Below are positions 22,470-34,949 of a stretch of DNA of 64,000 bases, in pieces. The notes under the pieces are model-generated. The model was not told where the DNA came from. It did no database searches and was given only the letters and a program-made list of their open reading frames with translations. The DNA is from Trichopria drosophilae. Its lineage: Eukaryota > Arthropoda > Insecta > Hymenoptera > Diapriidae. The translations under genes and the position numbers were made by a program. Location: positions 89,976,501 to 90,040,500 of the forward strand of contig CM059585.1 of NCBI GenBank assembly GCA_030407085.1. Reading direction: 5' to 3'. The first letter of the stretch is position 1. The number at the start of each line of letters is the position of its first letter.

Positions 22470-25400
22470 TACAATAGTTTAAATTCCATTACAAAACTAC
22501 CATGTAAAATGTTAATTGTCTTCAATATCTCAATAGTTGACTAAACTAAAATTTCTACTATTTTAACTGATGATCTTATTTTTGTTAATCTTTTCAAAAA
22601 TACTTTTAATAAAAGCAAAAGGATAACAATGTGATGAAATCTCATATTAGAAAAGCAACTTATATGCCGACTGAAACAGGTTTCAAATGCACAAAATCCA
22701 CATCCACAAGTCATATGTTATATACTATAGTATAGTGTTGACATTACCAGCTAACTGACCACTTAAAATTTTTCAAAAATGGAAAGTTCAACTTATCAAC
22801 TGTTAAAAATACTATTGGCAACACTTAAAAAACAGAATTAACATTTTCGGACACGGGGCACGTTAAGAACATATAGTAACTTTTTCATACATTTTGATCA
22901 CTTTTCCGAATATTTTCCCAGCTGTTTGATAAATACTTCATAAAATGTCAATTTACATAGAAAAAAAATTTTAAAAAAAGTAAATAAAAAGTATAGTAAG
23001 ATAAATACGATTGAGAATATGGAATTATCCGTGCGATGTATTTGGAGAAAATCTTAAACGTGGTGACCGACGATAATAGTCCATAAAATTATTTGCAGAC
23101 ATTTTTTCCATCTATTTTGCAATGTTTGAATGATGTGAATTGTGCTACGCAAATATTATTATCAGTACTAATGGCTAAATACAGGTTTCATAACTCTATT
23201 TGGAATTACAAATTGAAAAAAATATTAATTATAACTATTACAAAAATATAAATTAAAGTTTTCATGATTTTCATGAAATTAACGATAATTCCTTAAATGT
23301 GTATGCATTTCTCTTAAATATATCTTTCTATAGTAGCGACATTGTTTTATGAGCTAATTTAATTAGTCTACATTAATACGTATAACAGTTCACGTTTAAT
23401 TTTTCCGAGAACTCTCACAATTTTCTAAAATACTCGGAAACTCATACTAATTAATACTTTGCGGGATTTGCGCGTTGTTTATACTAATAAAAATTAATAA
23501 ATATATTGTCATTACTTCGGCGTTTTAATACTAATTTAATTACCGTTACATTGGTCATGATTAGTGTTTATTTAAGTCCAATAGTCACGAATTCCAATTA
23601 AGTACTTCTAATTAGGTACATGAGGCGACTGCTAAAAGTATAAGTATACCAGTAAAATCGTGCTTCGATATTAGTCGTATTTTACTGGCGTCAAAGGCGA
23701 AGAGGGTAAAATTTTCAAAGGCTACTTTACTATATATGTATATTTACATATTACAGTGAATTCTGCTCGCCAGTGATTTCAACTTTATTTTATTAAGACA
23801 TAAATTAATTTTTCTACGACCAGTAATTTTTATATATCAGTCCATGAGTTAATAACGGCGTGCTCCTGAACACCTGCATTAATGAAAATGTGTAAAATGC
23901 ATAATAATAAGTAGCAGTTTGTGACTTATAGCGCATAAATAACTGATAATTTCTCATTACTTATTCTTTGATATTGTAACTGTAAAATGTTCTTGAAAAG
24001 TCCAGTTTACTACATAGTTCGCTACATTGAATGTATTAAAAAATTTTATTTGATATAATGACTAAACTAATCAATTTCAAACTTTGAATGGAGAAATATT
24101 AAAATGTACTTCATTTGTATTTTATTTTGCAATACTTAATGAAAATTTTGAGATCTATTAATTAATATTAAATTTTACCATACAATTTCAATAGGAATTG
24201 CAATAGCAACTATTGTGTACTCACAGTTGAATGTTAAAAAATAGTATATTCAACAACTTTTTTAGTTTTGTATTCTTTTGAGCTATTCGGTTTTCTCGGT
24301 CAATTTGAAAAAAATGTAAATAAAAATTTATATCTTACATATTGTGCAGTGAAAACTAAAACTTTATTCGTACAATTTTAACAGTACAATTTAGTTCCTG
24401 GTAATATCATACATTTGGTCCTTTATTTCATCCTTTTTTCCCCACTTTCGATGGCTGAAATCGTTAGCCCGATTTAATTATTATTATTTACATTTGGATT
24501 TGCCTTTTTGCAAAGATTTACATATAGTTTCATGTGTTCTCTCCAGGATTTTGTCCGGTACGATAAGTGTCCCAAAGTAGATAAGTGAATGTTATTGTTC
24601 AATAAAACTTTTAATAGACAACATCAATTATTAATTTGAAACATGATAGTGAGCAAAATTGCGATGGAAAAGAAAGGACTAGTTTTTTTCTGATGATAGA
24701 AACTTATCTACTCAAAAAGCAATATCAGATGTGTTTTAATGTAATATACGTAATAATGGTAAACATTTTAATTTCAAATGGAATTTGTTTTTTTTTATTT
24801 TCCGAAACAAAATTAGTATCAAACTCATAAGATATGGAATGTATAAGCTTTGGAAAGATCTAGGAATTATAAACAGAGTGATTACCGGTAAAAACTATGA
24901 AAAACAAATTTTTATAAAAATTCGCCATCATCTTCATGATAATTACAAATAGTGTAATGTATTTTCTTTTGTTCTCATTCAGACAAGTGTGGCAGTAAAA
25001 GAAAAATTGTTGGAGAACAAAAATGGATTCCCAATTTGGCATCACAATTTATTGTTATAAGGACATAAATTTTTTGTTTATATTAATTTATTACTAATAT
25101 TTTATCCTGCTTTACTATACATCATGAAAATGTTGGTAAATTGACTTCATATCAAAATGCTAATAAAAATACAATGAATATTAAAAATAATGCACATTAA
25201 ATATTTTACAAAACTGAACTTACATTTCATTAATACCATTTTTTCATGGGCGTGTATAAAAAGCTTCTTTAAAATCATAAAATTTAGAAGGTAAATTTCT
25301 GGTAGTGTTATTCTACTACATTCTGCGTAAAATTAAAAAGAGGATTTTTTAAATTTTCCTTTACTGAGAGTCATTTTTTTTTGGAAAATCCCCATTAAAA

Positions 25401-27290
25401 ATCTGGGAATTCTAACATTACCAGTCTTCGGATGTGTAGATCTGCAATCTAAAATGTACATTCTCTTCGACGTTCGAACCACTTAATTATACACTTACGA
25501 AGGCGCCAGTAGTTTGTTCCTTCCGTGGAAAAAATAGTCCACAGACGCGCACATACGTAAAAAAATAACGCATCTAACAAGCTTAACCGTTGAGAATACT
25601 GAAGAATTTGGCTCTAAAGATAACACTTATTTATATACTCACCAACACGTTTATGCATTTGTATTCAATTAAATTACGGTACGTTTTACATACTTGCTTC
25701 AGGAATACCGCATTTCCCTACAGCATAATTAATTAGTTAAACTTTATTCCATTCATGAAAATTGCTGACTAACGTGTACAACGGTTGATAGAAACGTAAT
25801 TAATTTTTACGCCGACCAATTTTTTCTAACGATGTTAACGTGAACTGTTTATTATTTTTATTCTGCGCATGAATTTTATATTTATGATCAAACCTATTGT
25901 GTATACTTTGATGATACAAATCACGAGCACACCATTTTTTATTAATCTTAACATTTGGAGAAGCAGCAGGTTGATTTCAAAAGAACACTTTTACTGAGAA
26001 ACATGCACTCAATTGTATGTGCATGGTTTGTAATCACTTCCGTCGATAGAAGTATAAATCTTCATACTTTCTCCGGAGAAGATACCTAATGGATCGTCAT
26101 TTTCAAGACTTGATTATGAGCCTTATTGTTCGACTTTTGACGAATACAACGTATTGGGAATTAGTTAAGTAGGTAAACAATGTCAACAGCCTCAAAAACA
26201 TGAATACACTTATTAAGTATATTTGTCGTGTTTATCGCTGGCTTTGAGATATCATCGTTCTGTTTGCTACACGGAAAGACGAGTTGAGCATTTTTTACTA
26301 AAGTATTCTGTAGTTTTTCTTGGTGTCTATCCTTTATATGAAATTTGATTGAAAAATGAAATTTGGTCTTTTGGGAAGTAAATCTGAACAATTGAAAAAT
26401 GACAAGAGATGCACATTTGGGCCATTTATTATTCATAATTACTAATCTTTAATGTTATAATGTATATTGTTTCCATTGAAAAGTAGGTTATATTCGAAGT
26501 TATCTCCATAAGTGTCAGATGGCACTTATTATTCTGCATTCAGCCAAACTTTGTTTGGGAATGGGCGTTGCAATAAGTCCATCAGTATTTAAATGCAGTA
26601 TCAATCTTACTGTTAGTATCGAGATATTTGCTGAACTTTTTTCTGCCGGGATAAATCTCTTCTTTCTAGTCTTTTCAGTTTACTCCCGCAATTTTTGCAG
26701 TGTTTTAGACTGCAGGAGAAACACTCCAAAAACAACACGAGTGACTAGTAAAAAATGTCCAACTGTTTTACGAATATATCAATTACAACAAAAAACCAAC
26801 CCAAGAAAATATTTTCTTAGAATAAACAACTTAAATTAAACAAAATTGTCCATTAAAATTATTTTTTAGCAACAAATTTTTATAAATTAAATCGCATTTT
26901 TTGAGCTTTTGGCCCCACTTGTGGGTCTCTTATTATCACCAAATTGCAGGCAGATTATTGCGTTAGTTTAGAATACCTTCATGAAATGCATATTCACTTG
27001 GACCTAAAATACTGGGTTTCAACCTTTCTAAACTTAAAATCTTTGTTAAAAAATGGTATTTTTATTCGAAAATTAAAGATAGTCCACCAATTAACCTTAA
27101 AAATAAAGGTTATTATCAAGGACACAAACAATTCTGCCCAGCCACATCCAACATTTTTTTATTAAATATCTTGTTCGAATTATTTGACTATATAATTTCA
27201 AATAGTGTAATATTTGGTCGCTTATTCCTTCATACGTCACAACTAATGTCTATCAATACCGTCAAATAGTATCTGACCACATTTAGAATT
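22470..27290. other. Long AT-rich stretch without supported genes
   Basis: Nearly 5 kb of AT-rich sequence. All open frames are under 110 codons, scattered over both strands and low in complexity. A TA-CACGGAAAGACGAG word at ~26270 resembles the ends of the CACGG elements but has no visible partner. I saw no RNA gene and no clear repeat. Confidence 0.4.
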
Positions 27291-27295
27291 AATTA

Positions 27296-27484
27296 CCCTG
27301 GCAAAGTTCCGAAAATCAACACACCGAAAGGCCAAAATTTCGATACAGCGTGGCTCCATCGTGATTTTCTTTAATTTGTCTTTGAAAATTTGGCAAAAAG
27401 AAAGCAAATTAAAATATCTTGGACTCACGCAATATCGAAATTTTAGTCTTTCAGGGTTTTTATTTTCGGAACTTTGTTCCCCGG
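27296..27484. mobile_element. Short fold-back element, ~80-bp arms
   Basis: The left arm 27296-27380 (CCTGGCAAAGTTCCGAAAAT ... CCAAAATTTCGATA) and the right arm ~27400-27484 (ATATCGAAATTTTAG ... ATTTTCGGAACTTTG) are imperfect reverse complements of each other with a loop of ~20 bases. The structure suits a MITE or a hairpin-forming RNA. It has no ORF. Confidence 0.7.
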
Positions 27485-27489
27485 CCATT

Positions 27490-29130
27490 ACCCTGCTGTA
27501 CTTCAACTATGTTAAGACAAGATGTCCCACCAGTTTTTTAGTTATGTAAATACGTAATGTATTAATTTTTTTTAAATTAAAAATACTTCCACATAAACGT
27601 GAAAAATTGAGTATTAAACTTGTTGATATTAAATGGATGATTCAGTAGCATTAATGTGTATTAAACAATGAATTTATTACATGTTGCAAAATATATTAAT
27701 CTGTTCAAAACTTTTTCTACTTCTTCGGATGTCTTCAGTCTCATAAAATAATTTATCTCAATGACTGCCTTCACAAATTTGGTTCTCCATGATAGATAGA
27801 GCCAATTTAGCACGCGGGAATGTAAACACGCGTACCTATTCCACAATTTATACTTATATCCGCTGCGCTAAGCGCTCACTTCTGGCTTAATTAACGCTGT
27901 AATAAATACAATTTAACGGTTTAGCTTCCGTGCGATTGAAAAAGGAAAAATGCGCATTTTTTGTATCGCGGAACCGAGGAGTACTCCGTCTCACGATGTA
28001 CGTTACACTACGTCCGTTTGGATGATGCTATTATACAAACACCGCATGTGATGGTAACGTTTTCAATGGAACTATTACCAATTTCCATGCCTGAGTTATT
28101 TATCTCTCATTTAAATGAATTTATTTTCGAAATATCAAATAAAAATAGCATGCACTTATTCTGATAATACGTCAATAATAAACGTATTATATATCAGCAT
28201 CAAAGAAGACGTTTTTATACGATCCTGATCAGATTGACATCAAGACTCGATTAGGCCTCCTTCACGCACCACTGAAATTTTTGTCCAATAAAGGAAGGTA
28301 ATCATCTGAAATTTTACTTAATATAATATTCATTTTTAAAAAGTGTAATAATTTTTGTTTAGTCTCGAATTAATATAGCTATTGAGAATCACCATTTGCT
28401 GACATTATTTAGAAATTCTGAATTCATTCAAATGAAATACTAATTATGTCCACATTTGAAACTAAAAATTGCAACTATTCCCTCGTAATTTCTGGTTAAA
28501 AATGATAAATCCACTTTTTCAATATGTTGAATTGGTTGTGACTTATCATACTGTAGTAGAATAACCCTAGCTTATAGAATCTTGATAAGGATCAGATAGT
28601 AATCTAATCAATATTCAGGTAGCCTGAAATGATTTCTCTCTTCTGGTAGGTTATTGAGAATACGCAACTTGCAAATACAAGGAAATAAAAAAGCAGTAGG
28701 AACTCTAATTGTTCTCAAAATTCGGCATTTATCGATATTATCTAACCTCAAAGATATAATGTACTGAAGAAAGGGAATTCCCTTTCATTAATGAAGTAGA
28801 GTAAAAAGTAAAGTAGTAAAACAGAATTTCCAAGAGGTTGAGGTTCAGATTTTTCTCATTAATTATGCAAGAATAACTGTGTTGAAATGTACGTTCGATT
28901 ACTGGGCCATTGCGTGTTTGTGTACTCGTACATTTGTAGTATAAACAACGTAACAGTGCATTAATGATTGTTTTTTAATTAAAAAGTTGTAACTGTATAA
29001 AAAGTATTCATTTACTTTATCGAAGCATATATTCATGTCAACCATAAAGAAATATAAACAAACGATTCCTTAAGAATTGAAGAAAGTTTCTTAATAAAAG
29101 GCTTAAACCGTTCGAAATAACAGCCATATA
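27490..29130. other. AT-rich stretch, nothing recognised
   Basis: There are no supported genes. A CpG-containing patch lies at 27810-27880 (TAGCACGCGGGAATG, ACACGCGTACC), perhaps related to the GTGCG repeat family, but too short to assign. Confidence 0.35.
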
Positions 29131-29134
29131 CTTG

Positions 29135-29354
29135 CACTGAAAAAAAATGTCCTAATTTGAAGTAAATATTTACTTGAATAGTCGCAACAGAATATTTACT
29201 TAAAATAAGGAAATATTTTCTTAATTTAAATAAATATTTACTTGCTAGATAAAATCAAATTAATATTTAATCGAATTATCAAACTATTTTTCTATTGTGA
29301 GTAAATATTTTGTTGCGCCTATTCAAGTAAATATTTACTTTTCGTTTTTCAGCG
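29135..29354. mobile_element. 220-bp MITE with ~80-bp inverted arms
   Basis: The left part CACTGAAAAAAAATG (29135), AAGTAAATATTTACTTGAA and TCGCAACAGAATATTTACT is mirrored on the right by AGTAAATATTTTGTTGCGCC, TTCAAGTAAATATTTACTT and TTTTTCAGCG (ending 29354). AAATATTT palindromes recur throughout. TG lies next to both ends. It is a non-autonomous fold-back type related by its CACTG start to the other MITEs here. Confidence 0.7.
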
Positions 29355-29359
29355 TGCAG

Positions 29360-30780
29360 TATTGAAACAATTAAATTTGGTAATCATTTTTATTTAATAG
29401 AATATCATTCTTTTTTAATGCACTTTTATAGAAATATAAATTTATATCATATTTTTTAATCTTCGATGCATTTTTTATTAACTCATTAACCTCCAACATG
29501 CCGAGATTTTTTGCTTATTTTCAAAACTCTCCAGCAAACCAAAAAATATCATAGTGAAACCAACTTAATTTACTATTTTTGGTTATGCTCTATCGATAAA
29601 TGGGTCAAAATTGCATATCCTTGCCACAGAAAGACAATATGGCGGATTTTATCTGCAAAAATACCGAAAAATCGGAAAAATTTTTTTTCGACAATTTTTT
29701 AGAAATGGATGCGATCCACTCCAAACTATGGACAACATTTTTTTCATTGAACTCCAATCAGTTTATCCTATTAAGAAAGGCGGAAAAGCGTGAAAATATA
29801 AAAAAATGCGTTTTTTTTTAATATTTCTGAAATAGATCGTCATCGATCTCAATTTTTGTTTAAAAATGTAAAATTTCGATTTATTAAATATTCATGGTTA
29901 CTTTTTAATGTACTTGACGATATCAGTAATGGCGTATTCTATGTTTCAGTATTTTATTTTAATGCATTTCTTTATGTTTAGAATTATATTGAATCGAAAT
30001 ATAATCAGGAAATTTCAAAATCCAAAATGGTGGGTAGAATATTGGCAATTACATTATTTCCAGATAAAAAATATCCTATCATATTCTGTGTGAAATTTCC
30101 GTGAAAAGACATTATTAACATCGATAAATATCACACATTATCATACAGTAAACATGCATTTTGATCAAGTTTTACATACCGATTTGAGCATAATGGTAAT
30201 AAAACCAGATATCAAGATATATCTAACCTAACATAACCTCACCTCATCTTAAAAACGGAATTGATCGCAATTTGCTTTACGGGGTGGCAAGTTTATCAGA
30301 CACTTAAATTTTGTAATATGGAAAGAAGAAAATAGTAAAATTTACTTCCTGTAAACAGGATAATTATTCGTGTTATCGAAATAACGACAAGGATAACAGT
30401 CCAAATAAACGAGACAATAAACGAATATGCAAAATTTTCAATAATTTTCGAATTAAATTGAGAAAATTTTAATATGAAATTAAACTTCTTCAACGTTTTC
30501 ATATGTCTAATACTTTTCAAATACACTATTCATGAACGTTTAAAAATATTCCTCTAAAAAATAAATAACAAATGAAATGTAAATACACTATTAATTTCTT
30601 CAATTTTTTATTACAAAAGTTTGAAAAATTAATTTCCAAATCAATTTTCTATCATACAAATTTTCTATCAATAAGAATTTTGTATGGTAATAATATAACA
30701 ACGTTTTAAATATACAGAAATAATGAAAGGTTATTCGGGTAATTTAAGGTATTCAATGTTCTCATTAACGAGAAATTTTC
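29360..30780. other. AT-rich stretch, nothing recognised
   Basis: Contains a patch (29580-29720) with ATGGCGGATTTTATC and repeated TTTTTTTTCG-type words typical of old repeats, and a CTAACCTAACATAACCTCACC run at ~30220. No gene is supported. Confidence 0.35.
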
Positions 30781-30787
30781 AGTTGTA

Positions 30788-30978
30788 ATATCCCAAGACC
30801 TTCAAAATTATCGGAATTTTCCCGATAGCTTTGTTGCAAACAAGTGAATATGTCAAGTTTTGCAGGTTAAAGATCCCGAGTGCTACGCAAAGATCTTTTT
30901 GCAAAACTTAACATATTTATTTGTTCGCAGGAAAGTTAGAGGGAAATATTGCGATTAATTTTGAAGGTCGAGGGGTAT
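30788..30978. mobile_element. Hairpin element, ~80-bp imperfect arms
   Basis: GACCTTCAAAATTATCGGAA ... CAAGTTTTGCAGGTTAAAGATC (30798-30883) is inverted against GATCTTTTTGCAAAACTTAAC ... ATTAATTTTGAAGGTC (30891-30969), with only a few bases of loop. It is probably a MITE; on RNA level it would be a near-continuous hairpin. Confidence 0.7.
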
Positions 30979-30990
30979 TTAATTCGGCGG

Positions 30991-31273
30991 ATTATTTTTT
31001 GTGACTGGATTTCAGTCAAACAGAGGGCGGTATTTGAGGTTACAGCTATGCAAACCGACTCATCTTTTACCAATCTCAATTGATCAATTTTACACTTTTA
31101 ACCTATTGAAATGTCGAACTGGTTATTCGAAACAAATGAGTAGCAAGCATGGAATTTTGGAATGCAATTTCCAGGAGCTGACGTGGAATTTCCAGTATAA
31201 TTTTAAACAAATGACCATAGAACCCTTTGAATATCGCGCTCTGATTGGCTGAAATCCAGGCGCGAAAAATAAT
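30991..31273. mobile_element. Adjacent 283-bp MITE with ~50-bp inverted ends
   Basis: The left end ATTATTTTTTGTGACTGGAT, TTCAGTCAAACAGAG is matched in inverse by CTCTGATTGGCTGAAATCCA and CGCGAAAAATAAT at the right end. It starts only ~12 bases after the neighbouring hairpin element. The single open frame inside (31001-31252) is a by-product. It is a non-autonomous DNA element of unknown superfamily. Confidence 0.65.
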
Positions 31274-31279
31274 CATTAA

Positions 31280-32155
31280 AATTTAACTAAAATACTGAAG
31301 ATCAATAACATTTTAAATTTTACTGTAGAAATGTTCATTTAGTTATGATAGTCAAAAGTTCGAGAGAGGTACACAGAGCGAAAAAAGAAAGAATAAAAAG
31401 ACGTCAATTAAAGTATATTGTAAATCATGGGTTACAGTTATAAAAATGTGTTACATTTATTTCTGCCTAAGGTTGACATATATCTATTTATAATTGTTAT
31501 TTTGTGTCTATTTAATTATAATTGAATCGAAGAAGAATATTTATCGTGTGAAAATGTTCTACTCAAGTCGAACTATGATCAAGGATAAATTAGCTATTGT
31601 TTTATTATTATATAGTGGTAATTATTAGAATTAATCAAGGACAATGAACCATTAACAAATATAAATATTATATTTGCCGTTATACATATTACACTATTAT
31701 GTCAGATTACATTTTATCCGTTTATTATTCCGGATTATCTCACTGAAAACAATCAAAACATTAATTAATAAAGCGGAAAGTACACACAAGGTTAATTATA
31801 TTTATTTATGATTATTAAATACTGTTAATAACCATTGTTTCGGACATTTCATTATTTATTTTGTAATTTAAAACGACTATGGTTTACCGTTACAAACGCA
31901 TATTGTCACTTTAGTGAGATGGCTTCCTGATTGCTACTCGCAACTGGAGTATACCGAGAGATTTATTTTTGTTAATAAGTCTAATTTTTTGGGGGATATA
32001 AACATTACCAGTCCTACATATCGAAATAAAATTCGACAGACGCGAAGATTGTCTCCCCCGTTGTCAACAAAAATCAGCATACGTTATACGTGTGAGGTAA
32101 GAAACTTTCGTAACACCTGTATGTAAATCACCTACTTTTCGCACTTGTATCATAA
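31280..32155. other. AT-rich stretch, ending with a GTGCG-family end fragment
   Basis: No gene is supported. Bases 32100-32155 (GTAAATCACCTACTTTTCGC, ACTTGTATCATAAC) match the window's first 60 bases and therefore look like one end of the GTGCG-palindrome repeat family. Confidence 0.35.
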
Positions 32156-32159
32156 CACT

Positions 32160-32700
32160 GGACCACAAAAAAAATTGGTTTCGAAATCACTTGAATCAGA
32201 AATAGTGGAATTTATACATTTTTGGCCACAGAAAACGAATCCGTTATTCGATTTGGCCCATCACGTCAGGATTTCAGTGATTTATTACACAGAACCGCAA
32301 AACAATTTTTTAGGGGAGATAACTTGAATCAGAGAAACTGGGCTCCGATATTTCACATATACTAACCTCAAATTGCCAAAAAGGATACTTTTGGCCATTT
32401 TTCGGAGCAGATATCTTGAAATCCTGTCGTGATGGGTCAATTTGGGTAACAAATTCGTTGTCAGCGGCTAAAAATCTATAGGAGTCACTACCTCTGATTC
32501 AAGTAATCTTGCAAAAAAAAAAATTGTGGTCCTGTATAACACAAGACCGCAATATTTCTTTTTTTTTTTACAATTCAAATCAGAAGTGGAGGATCTTATA
32601 TATTTTTGACTGCTGAAAACGAATTATTTTTCCAAGTTAGCTCATCGTTTCAGATTTTTCATATATGTCAACCTTAAATTGCCATTGTAAAACAAATCAC
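32160..32700. repeat. Fold-back repeat cluster, two inverted copies plus a third
   Basis: Copy 1 (32160-~32280) starts GGACCACAAAAAAAATTGG and carries CTTGAATCAGA, GAAAACGAATCCGTTA and CCCATCACGTCAGGATTTC. Copy 2 (~32395-32532) is the inverse (GAAATCCTGTCGTGATGGG, GATTCAAGTAATC, AATTGTGGTCC). A third, more diverged copy (~32545-32690) lies in the direct orientation. The arms are ~130-160 bases. It is possibly a fold-back transposon remnant; there is no ORF. Confidence 0.65.
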
Positions 32701-32872
32701 TATTATTAAATTAAATGTTATTTTCATGATTATTTTACATAATCTTCTTAATACAATGTTACATTTCGCCATAAATTCTCATAAACTCTCGCACGTCTTG
32801 CATGAATGCACCTGCCAATGCATTCATTGGATGCATCAAATAAGATCTACAGGATGATACAGGATGCGCGAA

Positions 32873-32945
32873 ATGCCATCCCCGAGGATCGAACTCATTA
32901 TTCCCTTAATTTTCGAGTGGCTGATCTACCGGTACGGAAACCGCG
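32873..32945 (-). repeat. tRNA-like SINE head
   Basis: On the minus strand the order is GTAGATCAGCCACTCGAAAA (A-box-like), then AATGAGTTCGATCCTCGGGG, whose AGTTCGATCCT matches the Pol III box B. The acceptor stems do not pair and the anticodon arm is lost, so it is not a tRNA gene. Flanking 32946-33080 is GC-richer and may be unrelated. Confidence 0.35.
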
Positions 32946-33084
32946 AATCATTGTTCGGTGGGAAAGCAAAGGGAAGTCTTCAATTACACTGGTAGCGTAG
33001 ATGCTTCTGCACGGGCCCTGAAAAGGACTCTGATTTCCAACATGGAAGAATACGGGTTGAAAGCATTATTTTTTTTCGTAAGGC

Positions 33085-34400
33085 ATAAAATCGAGATGTA
33101 AGAAGTCACCTGCACACGCAACAGCCAAGTTTCCTGGGCAAGCGCGAGTTCATTGTGTTGCTGTGGTGCCGATGTGTACGGTTAACGCCCCCGTGAACTT
33201 ACTCGCGCTCATTCTGTACTTCATAACTATTAACAAGTTTATTTCTGCATATGCGGCACGTAACATTAACATTGCCTGTAATTTATAGCACACTCATTGG
33301 TCATAATAATGATTTACGAGTGAGCCCTGAGACGTAGGCGCATCATGGCGTGTGACATATATATCGTGTGCTTAAAATTTCCACCAGTCATTGGGGAATC
33401 TACTAAAGCTAGATAATCGTTTGCTTCGAACTTCATAGAAGCTGTGCTAAACACGCATTAAGTGATTTACACGAATTGATTAGGTTTGCTTATGGAGCTT
33501 CCGTCAAAGAATCCGCCATATTGTTAAGCTACTTTACACTTGACGTATAACTTTTACTTGTCATCGGAAATTAACTCATAAATAACAATTAACATTGCCA
33601 TTATCATTATCGCATTCAATTAACTATTCTAGAAATATAAATAGTTTCATATTTATTACGTTATACAATATGTATAAATTGTTACGTATCTAAAATAATG
33701 GCTGTAATGTAAATTTGTTTTTAAAAGTATAATTTTTCATCATAAATTCCGAAAATGTCTTTAAAAAAAAAGGTTTATATTTCCAAAAATAGAGGTTAAA
33801 ATATAGCTTTAACGTAAAATAGGAAAAATGCAAATATGATGTTCAAGTCCAGGCATAAATTGAATATAATGAATAAACGTGGTCACTGCAGTTAATTATT
33901 ATGAGTAAAAAATATTATAAATAATTACAAAAATCTAAACACAAGCATCAATAGTAAAATATTACCATTTATTTTACGGGCATTTCTTGTTTCTGAATGA
34001 TCCTTAGCGTTTTCTTTTATAGTTACTTAAAAGTCCAAAAATATCTAAAATATTTTCAAGAATGTTATAATTAAAAAAAAATCGTAAATGTTGAAAAAAA
34101 ACACGTATAGCAGTTACTAGCAATTACGTCCATCATGGTGTACAAGTAATACTAATAATACCACATTATAATAAAGTAATGATGTCAATTGCAGTTTTTA
34201 AATTATTTTCCCTTTCAATATTTATACCCCTGAACTCTTGGGTATAATTCATAGAGTTTCGCAAATTTTTGTTGGAAAAAAATGAAGTCCCGGCGCATTT
34301 AATCGGTAAAAATTTCGTCTTTTGAAATGAGGAATGTTGAAAAAATTTCGTAATTTTTTGCATCATTAACAGAAAGTTTTGACCAACAAAAATGTTACAT
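33085..34400. other. Mixed to AT-rich stretch, nothing recognised
   Basis: Bases 33100-33350 are a little GC-richer (CAAGCGCGAGTTCATTGTG) but all frames are short. From 33500 the DNA is AT-rich filler. Confidence 0.35.
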
Positions 34401-34403
34401 GTA

Positions 34404-34940
34404 CAGGGTTGCCCGTATTCGATGCACCCATTAGGCAACACTGTAACTTTTGGCAGCGATGCCAAATCGATTAATAATGTACCGTGTTTGAAGCGTCATT
34501 TCAAGCAGATTTTTACCATGGAACAGTACACGCCACGCGAAAGCTTATTTAAATAGAAGAATTATTGAAATATACATTCAACAAAACAAGTCAATAGTGA
34601 AAACTCAACGTGCTTTTAAAAATATAAATAAAGTAAAAAGTGCGCTTTCCAAGAAAACAATTTATCGTTTGTACGAAAGATTTACAACTGGTGATGCTCT
34701 TGCTAACCCAAAGAGCCCAAATAAAAAGCAACCAAGGCGATCAGATGAGAATATTGTAACCGTACGAGCCAGTGTTGAGCAGTCACCAACAACATCGAAA
34801 AAACGCCATACTCAGCAGCTCGGCATTCCCGGATCCACTTTACAACGCATTTTACGTGTTGATTTGCAATTGCTTCCGTATAACCACACACAAGCCGCAC
34901 TACAATCGTTTTTTTAAAGCAATGATTATGGGCAACGCTG
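34404..34940 (+). mobile_element. Internally deleted mariner-like element (537 bp)
   Basis: The left end is CAGGGTTGCCCGTATTCG (34404). The right end, read on the minus strand from 34940, is CAGCGTTGCCCATAATC. TA lies outside both (34402-34403, 34941-34942), the duplication typical of Tc1/mariner elements. Between the ends is only the N-terminal part of a transposase (see the pseudogene entry), after which the sequence jumps straight to the right end, so the catalytic part has been lost. It is non-autonomous. Confidence 0.8.
34518..34917 (+). pseudogene. Mariner-like transposase N-terminal remnant (helix-turn-helix region)
   Basis: ATG at 34518 opens MEQYTPRESLFK and hits TAG at 34554. After a frame change the reading continues as RIIEIYIQQNKSIVKTQRAF, then TIYRLYERFTTGDAL, then ENIVTVRASVEQSPTTSKK and GIPGSTLQRILRVDLQLLPY, closing at 34917. 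This is the order seen in insect mariner-like proteins that begin with a DUF4817-type DNA-binding region: first helix-turn-helix, linker rich in Pro/Lys, second helix-turn-helix ending in LQRILR-DL-L-PY. The whole DDE catalytic domain is missing. It is inactive by stop, frameshift and deletion. Confidence 0.75.
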
Positions 34941-34949
34941 TATAATAGT

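Noticed and set aside
24490..24530. Possible second copy of the sequence near 8905 (TTTGCCTTTTTGCA)
   Set aside because: Only ~14 bases agree, with nothing similar on either side; taken as chance.
30215..30250. CTAACCTAACATAACCTC run as an interstitial TTAGG-type telomere repeat
   Set aside because: It is too short and irregular; scattered CCTAAC words are common in insect DNA.
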